NCBI RefSeq assembly: GCF_003308995.1
Contig: NZ_QFFJ01000001.1
Location: forward strand, 2,232,001-2,296,000
Direction: 5' to 3'
DNA length: 64,000 nucleotides
Source: Chitinophaga flava
Lineage (GTDB): Bacteria; Bacteroidota; Bacteroidia; Chitinophagales; Chitinophagaceae
Shown: one piece after another, positions 61,047 through 64,000 of the stretch
How the letters are laid out: each line of letters starts with the position of its first letter
Position numbering within the stretch: the first letter of the stretch is position 1
Made by a program: the position numbers and the translations under genes
The notes under the pieces: model-generated
Databases searched by the model: none
What the model was told of the DNA's origin: nothing
The model's input: the letters and a program-made list of their open reading frames with translations, nothing else

Positions 61047-62678
61047 ATGGCAGAAGTTATCAGAATGCCCCTCCTGAGTGATACGATGACGGAAGGGGTG
61101 ATTGCGGAATGGCATAAAAAGGTGGGCGATCAAGTAAAAGCAGACGATGTTATTGCTGAAGTGGAGACGGACAAAGCAACGATGGAAGTAATGGGCTACG
61201 TAGAGGGCACATTATTATACATTGGTGTGGAAAAAGGCAAAGCAGCTAAGGTTAATGAGATTATAGCCATCGTGGGTAAACCAGGTGAAGATTACAAACC
61301 TTTTCTGGAAGGTAATTCCGGCGCTACTGCTGCAGCACCTGCCCAGCAAGCCGCTGCACCGGCACCACAAGCTGCACCGGCCGCTGCGCCTGCCGCTGAT
61401 GATGCTGCATTAAAAGAAGCACTGAAAAATGCGACTGTTATCCGTATGCCGCTGCTGAGCGATACGATGACGGAAGGAAAAATAGTTGCCTGGAATAAAA
61501 AAGTAGGCGACACTGTAAAAAGTGATGATGTACTGGCAGAAGTGGAAACCGACAAGGCTACCATGGAAGTGATTGGTTATGCTGATGGTACCCTGCTGTA
61601 CGTTGGTGTAAACGAAGGAGAGGCTGCCAAAGTTAATGGTATCATGGCAATCGTAGGTAAGGCGGGCACCAATGTGGATGCCATCCTGGCTGCTGAAAAT
61701 GCTGCTCCTGCGAAAGCTGCTCCGGCAGAAGCTGCTGCCCCCGCTGCTACTACCGGTACTGCCGCTGCTGCTCCTGCAGCTACAGCTTCTTCTGATGGCC
61801 GTGTAAAAGCGTCTCCGCTGGCCCGGAAACTGGCTGCTGATAAAGGTATCGATATCAACCAGGTTGTTGGTAGCGGTGACAATGGCCGTATCGTGAAAAA
61901 AGATGTGGACAGCTTCGTTCCTGCCGCTGCTCCTGCTCCTGCTGCTGCCAAAACCGGCGCTGCACCTGCTGCTCCTGCCTTCGTTCCGGCTGGTCAGGAA
62001 GGTTATACTGATACTCCGCTCACCCAGATGCGTAAGGTAATTGCCAAACGTCTGAGTGAAAGCAAATTCACTGCACCTCACTTCTACCTGAAGATTGATG
62101 TTAACATGGATAAAGCCATGGAAGCCCGCAAGGCCATCAATGAGATGTCTCCGGTGAAAATCTCTTTCAATGATATGGTGATCAAGGCCTGCGCCCTGGC
62201 GCTGCGTCAGCATCCGGATGTTAACAGCAGCTGGATGGGTGACTTTATCCGTCACAACCACCACGTGCATATCGGTTCTGCCGTAGCTATCGAAGATGGT
62301 CTGATTGTACCTGTGATCCGTTTTGCAGACCAGAAATCACTGAGCCAGATCGCTGGTGAAGCCAAAGGCCTGTACGACAAAGCAAAAAACAAAAAACTGC
62401 AACCACAGGATTTCAGCGGTAATACCTTTACCGTTTCCAACCTGGGTATGCTGGGTATCGATGAGTTCACCGCTATCATCAATCCGCCGGATTCTGCTAT
62501 CCTGGCTGTAGGTGGTATCAAAGAAACTGCCATCGTAGAAAAAGGCCAGGTGAAAATCGCCAATATCATGAAGCTGACTATGAGCTGCGACCACAGAAGC
62601 GTGGATGGAGCCGTAGGCGCCCGCTTCCTGGCGACACTGAAAACTTACCTGGAAAATCCAGTGACCATGCTGGTGTAA
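61047..62678 (+). CDS. pdhC: Pyruvate dehydrogenase complex E2, dihydrolipoamide acetyltransferase
   Basis: 543 residues that transfer acetyl groups to CoA in the pyruvate dehydrogenase complex. Two N-terminal lipoyl domains are visible with lipoyl-lysines K43 and K170, both in VETDKATMEV. Each is followed by an Ala/Pro-rich linker. The E1/E3-binding domain is KASPLARKLAADKGIDINQV, then the catalytic domain with DHRSVDGAVGARFL (HxxxDG). E1 and E3 genes are not adjacent. The E2 may serve pyruvate or a related 2-oxoacid; PDH is the most likely reading. Confidence 0.93.
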   Translation: MAEVIRMPLLSDTMTEGVIAEWHKKVGDQVKADDVIAEVETDKATMEVMGYVEGTLLYIGVEKGKAAKVNEIIAIVGKPGEDYKPFLEGNSGATAAAPAQQAAAPAPQAAPAAAPAADDAALKEALKNATVIRMPLLSDTMTEGKIVAWNKKVGDTVKSDDVLAEVETDKATMEVIGYADGTLLYVGVNEGEAAKVNGIMAIVGKAGTNVDAILAAENAAPAKAAPAEAAAPAATTGTAAAAPAATASSDGRVKASPLARKLAADKGIDINQVVGSGDNGRIVKKDVDSFVPAAAPAPAAAKTGAAPAAPAFVPAGQEGYTDTPLTQMRKVIAKRLSESKFTAPHFYLKIDVNMDKAMEARKAINEMSPVKISFNDMVIKACALALRQHPDVNSSWMGDFIRHNHHVHIGSAVAIEDGLIVPVIRFADQKSLSQIAGEAKGLYDKAKNKKLQPQDFSGNTFTVSNLGMLGIDEFTAIINPPDSAILAVGGIKETAIVEKGQVKIANIMKLTMSCDHRSVDGAVGARFLATLKTYLENPVTMLV

Positions 62679-62709
62679 GTATTCACTACGAATTATCATC
62701 TGATTATAT

Positions 62710-62738
62710 AAAGACCGAAGCCAATAGCTTCGGTCTTT
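62710..62738 (+). terminator. Terminator of pdhC
   Basis: Perfect 12-bp stem aaagaccgaagc (62710-62721) / gcttcggtcttt (62727-62738), loop of 5, then GTTTTTG. It lies 31 bases after the pdhC stop. Confidence 0.87.
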
Positions 62739-62997
62739 GTTTTTGCGGAAGGTGTGTCATTAAATGTAGCCGGCTTAATGGTGTACCAGGGTGGAACCAA
62801 CGCTACAACTATACAGGAGTATTATTAAATGCCGCTAGCGTAATAGTGACCTCAACGTTCGTGCGACTCCTAATATGAGTATCATTAGATATCACTACCG
62901 GCAATGGCGCTGAGCATGACCATCTTGTAGATGGCTGCTCCTTTTCACTTTCAGCCATCTCCTCTCCTCCCATTTTTACGATTTTGTTTCATTACCT

Positions 62998-63028
62998 TTT
63001 GAAAGTTCAAAAACTTGGTGTATTTTTG
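62998..63028 (+). promoter_or_regulatory. Bacteroidota-type promoter of the GbsR/MarR gene, with inverted repeat
   Basis: TTTG (62998-63001), 19 bases, TATTTTTG (63021-63028). AAGTT (63003-63007) / AACTT (63012-63016) in the spacer could be an autoregulatory operator; this is inference. Confidence 0.7.
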
Positions 63029-63049
63029 GAAAAATAAATCAGCATTTAC

Positions 63050-63556
63050 ATGAATTTAGTGGACGCAAAAGCGCAGTTTATTCAAACCTGGGGATCTTTA
63101 GGAGCGCAATGGGGCATTAACCGTACCATGGCTCAGATCCACGCGTTGCTGCTGGTGATGCCTGATCCGCTGAGTGCCGATGATATTATGGCTGAGCTGA
63201 ACATCTCCCGTGGCAATACCAATATGAACGTGCGGGAGCTGATCAACTGGGGACTGGTAGAAAGAGTACTGATCCCCGGCGAAAGGAAAGAATTTTTTGT
63301 AGCAGAAAAAGACATCTGGAAAGTAGCCACTTATATCGCCAGAGAGCGCAAGAAGCGTGAGCTGGACCCCATCATGAAGGTGTTAATGCAACTCCAGCAG
63401 GCCGAAGGAGATCCAAAAGACCGGGAACTGAAGGCTTTCAAGGAATCTATCTCCAACATCAACAAGTTTGCCCAACAAACTGACAAAACTATCAGTGCCT
63501 TTATTAAGTCAGAAGAAAACTGGTTTTATAGCAGTCTGCTCAAGCTGATCAAGTAA
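63050..63556 (+). CDS. GbsR/MarR family transcriptional regulator
   Basis: 168 residues. A winged helix-turn-helix is visible in MAQIHALLLVMPDPLSADDIMAELNISRGNTNMNVRELINWGLVERV, the pattern of the GbsR branch, and GERKEFFVAEKDIWKVATYIARERKKREL forms the wing and linker helix. The C-terminus is helical and probably dimerises. It precedes the second TIGR01777-type gene on the same strand by 66 bases and may control it; ligand and targets are unknown. Confidence 0.88.
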   Translation: MNLVDAKAQFIQTWGSLGAQWGINRTMAQIHALLLVMPDPLSADDIMAELNISRGNTNMNVRELINWGLVERVLIPGERKEFFVAEKDIWKVATYIARERKKRELDPIMKVLMQLQQAEGDPKDRELKAFKESISNINKFAQQTDKTISAFIKSEENWFYSSLLKLIK

Positions 63557-63622
63557 GCCTAAAATTTTTTGTCATGATCTTTCAATATTTTCTGAAAATT
63601 CTGAATACTAAAAACAAAAACA

Positions 63623-64000
63623 ATGAAACATAAACGCATCATTATAGCGGGTGGCAGCGGTTTTATTGGCCGAAGTCTGGCAGAATACTTTGGTACTGAC
63701 AACGATATAGTCATACTGACCCGTAATCCGCCAGCGACAGCTGTTACCGCAGTGAAAGATGGAGAGATCACCCATACACGGGGCAGCATACAATACCTGG
63801 CCTGGGATGGCCGTACCAGGGGCGACTGGGCTGCTGCTCTGGAAGGCGCTGATTTACTGATCAACCTGACCGGTAAAAGTGTGAATTGCCGTTACAATTC
63901 CCATAACAAACAGGAAATCTTTGATAGCCGTACACATGCCACCACTATACTCGGAGAGGTTCTCCGAACGCTGACACAGCCGCCAAAACTCTGGATCAAT
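63623..64000 (+). CDS. TIGR01777-type epimerase-like protein (partial, 3' end beyond the window)
   Basis: The first 126 residues are visible and open to base 64000. They contain the Rossmann motif IIAGGSGFIGRSLAEYF and the family region LLINLTGKSVNCRYNSHNKQEIFDSR, which aligns with VHLAGANVGEKRW...KQEIADSR of the gene at 22009-22920. It is probably a second member of that SDR subfamily. The upstream neighbour is a GbsR/MarR regulator on the same strand. Confidence 0.85.
   Translation, partial: MKHKRIIIAGGSGFIGRSLAEYFGTDNDIVILTRNPPATAVTAVKDGEITHTRGSIQYLAWDGRTRGDWAAALEGADLLINLTGKSVNCRYNSHNKQEIFDSRTHATTILGEVLRTLTQPPKLWIN

Larger units (their letters stand above)
62679..63049. other. Intergenic region pdhC / GbsR-type regulator
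   Basis: 371 bases. It contains the pdhC terminator at the left and the regulator's promoter at the right. The 230 bases between show no ORF or clear secondary structure. Confidence 0.5.

Noticed and set aside
1..64000. tRNA, rRNA, CRISPR or insertion elements
   Set aside because: No cloverleaf with a TTCGA-type T-loop, no evenly spaced identical repeats with spacers, and no transposase-like protein were found in the gaps. A covariance search was not possible, so a diverged RNA could be missed.

Overview
The window looks like a housekeeping stretch of a Bacteroidota chromosome, most likely from the Chitinophagaceae (Chitinophaga-like). This assignment is an inference. It rests on the short NuoG without a molybdopterin domain, the F1 atpD-atpC pair detached from the other ATP synthase genes, the many Bacteroidota-type small membrane proteins, the lack of Shine-Dalgarno sites, and promoters of the form TTTG-N19/20-TAnnTTTG. 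No CRISPR array, insertion sequence, prophage, tRNA or rRNA gene was recognised.

Layout. Bases 1-10311 hold the leftward respiratory complex I operon nuoA-B-C-D-E-(small membrane ORF)-F-G-H-I-J-K-L; nuoL runs off the left edge. A second leftward group (10630-13566) has a TPR protein, a PstS-like lipoprotein and a small membrane protein. A rightward pair follows: low-molecular-weight phosphatase and hisS. From 15784 to 21811 the genes are leftward: DsbD, a stand-alone DsbD-alpha protein, purQ, a polytopic membrane protein and a secreted protein. A TIGR01777 epimerase-like gene converges on pabB. Then come an acidic AT-hook-like protein, purA, a bifunctional RelA/SpoT enzyme, an OmpR-type regulator, and an alpha-fucosidase/beta-mannosidase pair.

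Bases 33777-46294 hold a DUF6728-like small protein, the surE-membrane protein-lpxB cluster, an ABC exporter pair, a fused 3-hydroxyacyl-CoA dehydrogenase/enoyl-CoA hydratase, metG, an LD-carboxypeptidase, a ThiF-like protein and a sensor histidine kinase. After YqgE and atpD-atpC come a purple-acid-phosphatase-like enzyme, a DUF4349 protein, a glutamine-rich YXWGXW lipoprotein, two acetyltransferase-like proteins around an anchored coiled-coil protein, an M48 peptidase, dnaX, the pyruvate dehydrogenase E2 gene, a GbsR/MarR regulator, and a second TIGR01777-like gene cut by the right edge.

No clearly new multi-gene system is visible. The more unusual signals are small: a DsbD whose fused alpha domain has lost its cysteine pair next to a stand-alone alpha domain that keeps it; a perfect 18-bp inverted repeat that buries the pabB start codon; heptad TTACGAA-type repeats in the nuo operon spacers; a perfect 16-bp palindrome inside the pdhC promoter; a possible small RNA upstream of yqgE; three terminators sharing one core sequence; and a ThiF-like protein without the usual cysteines.
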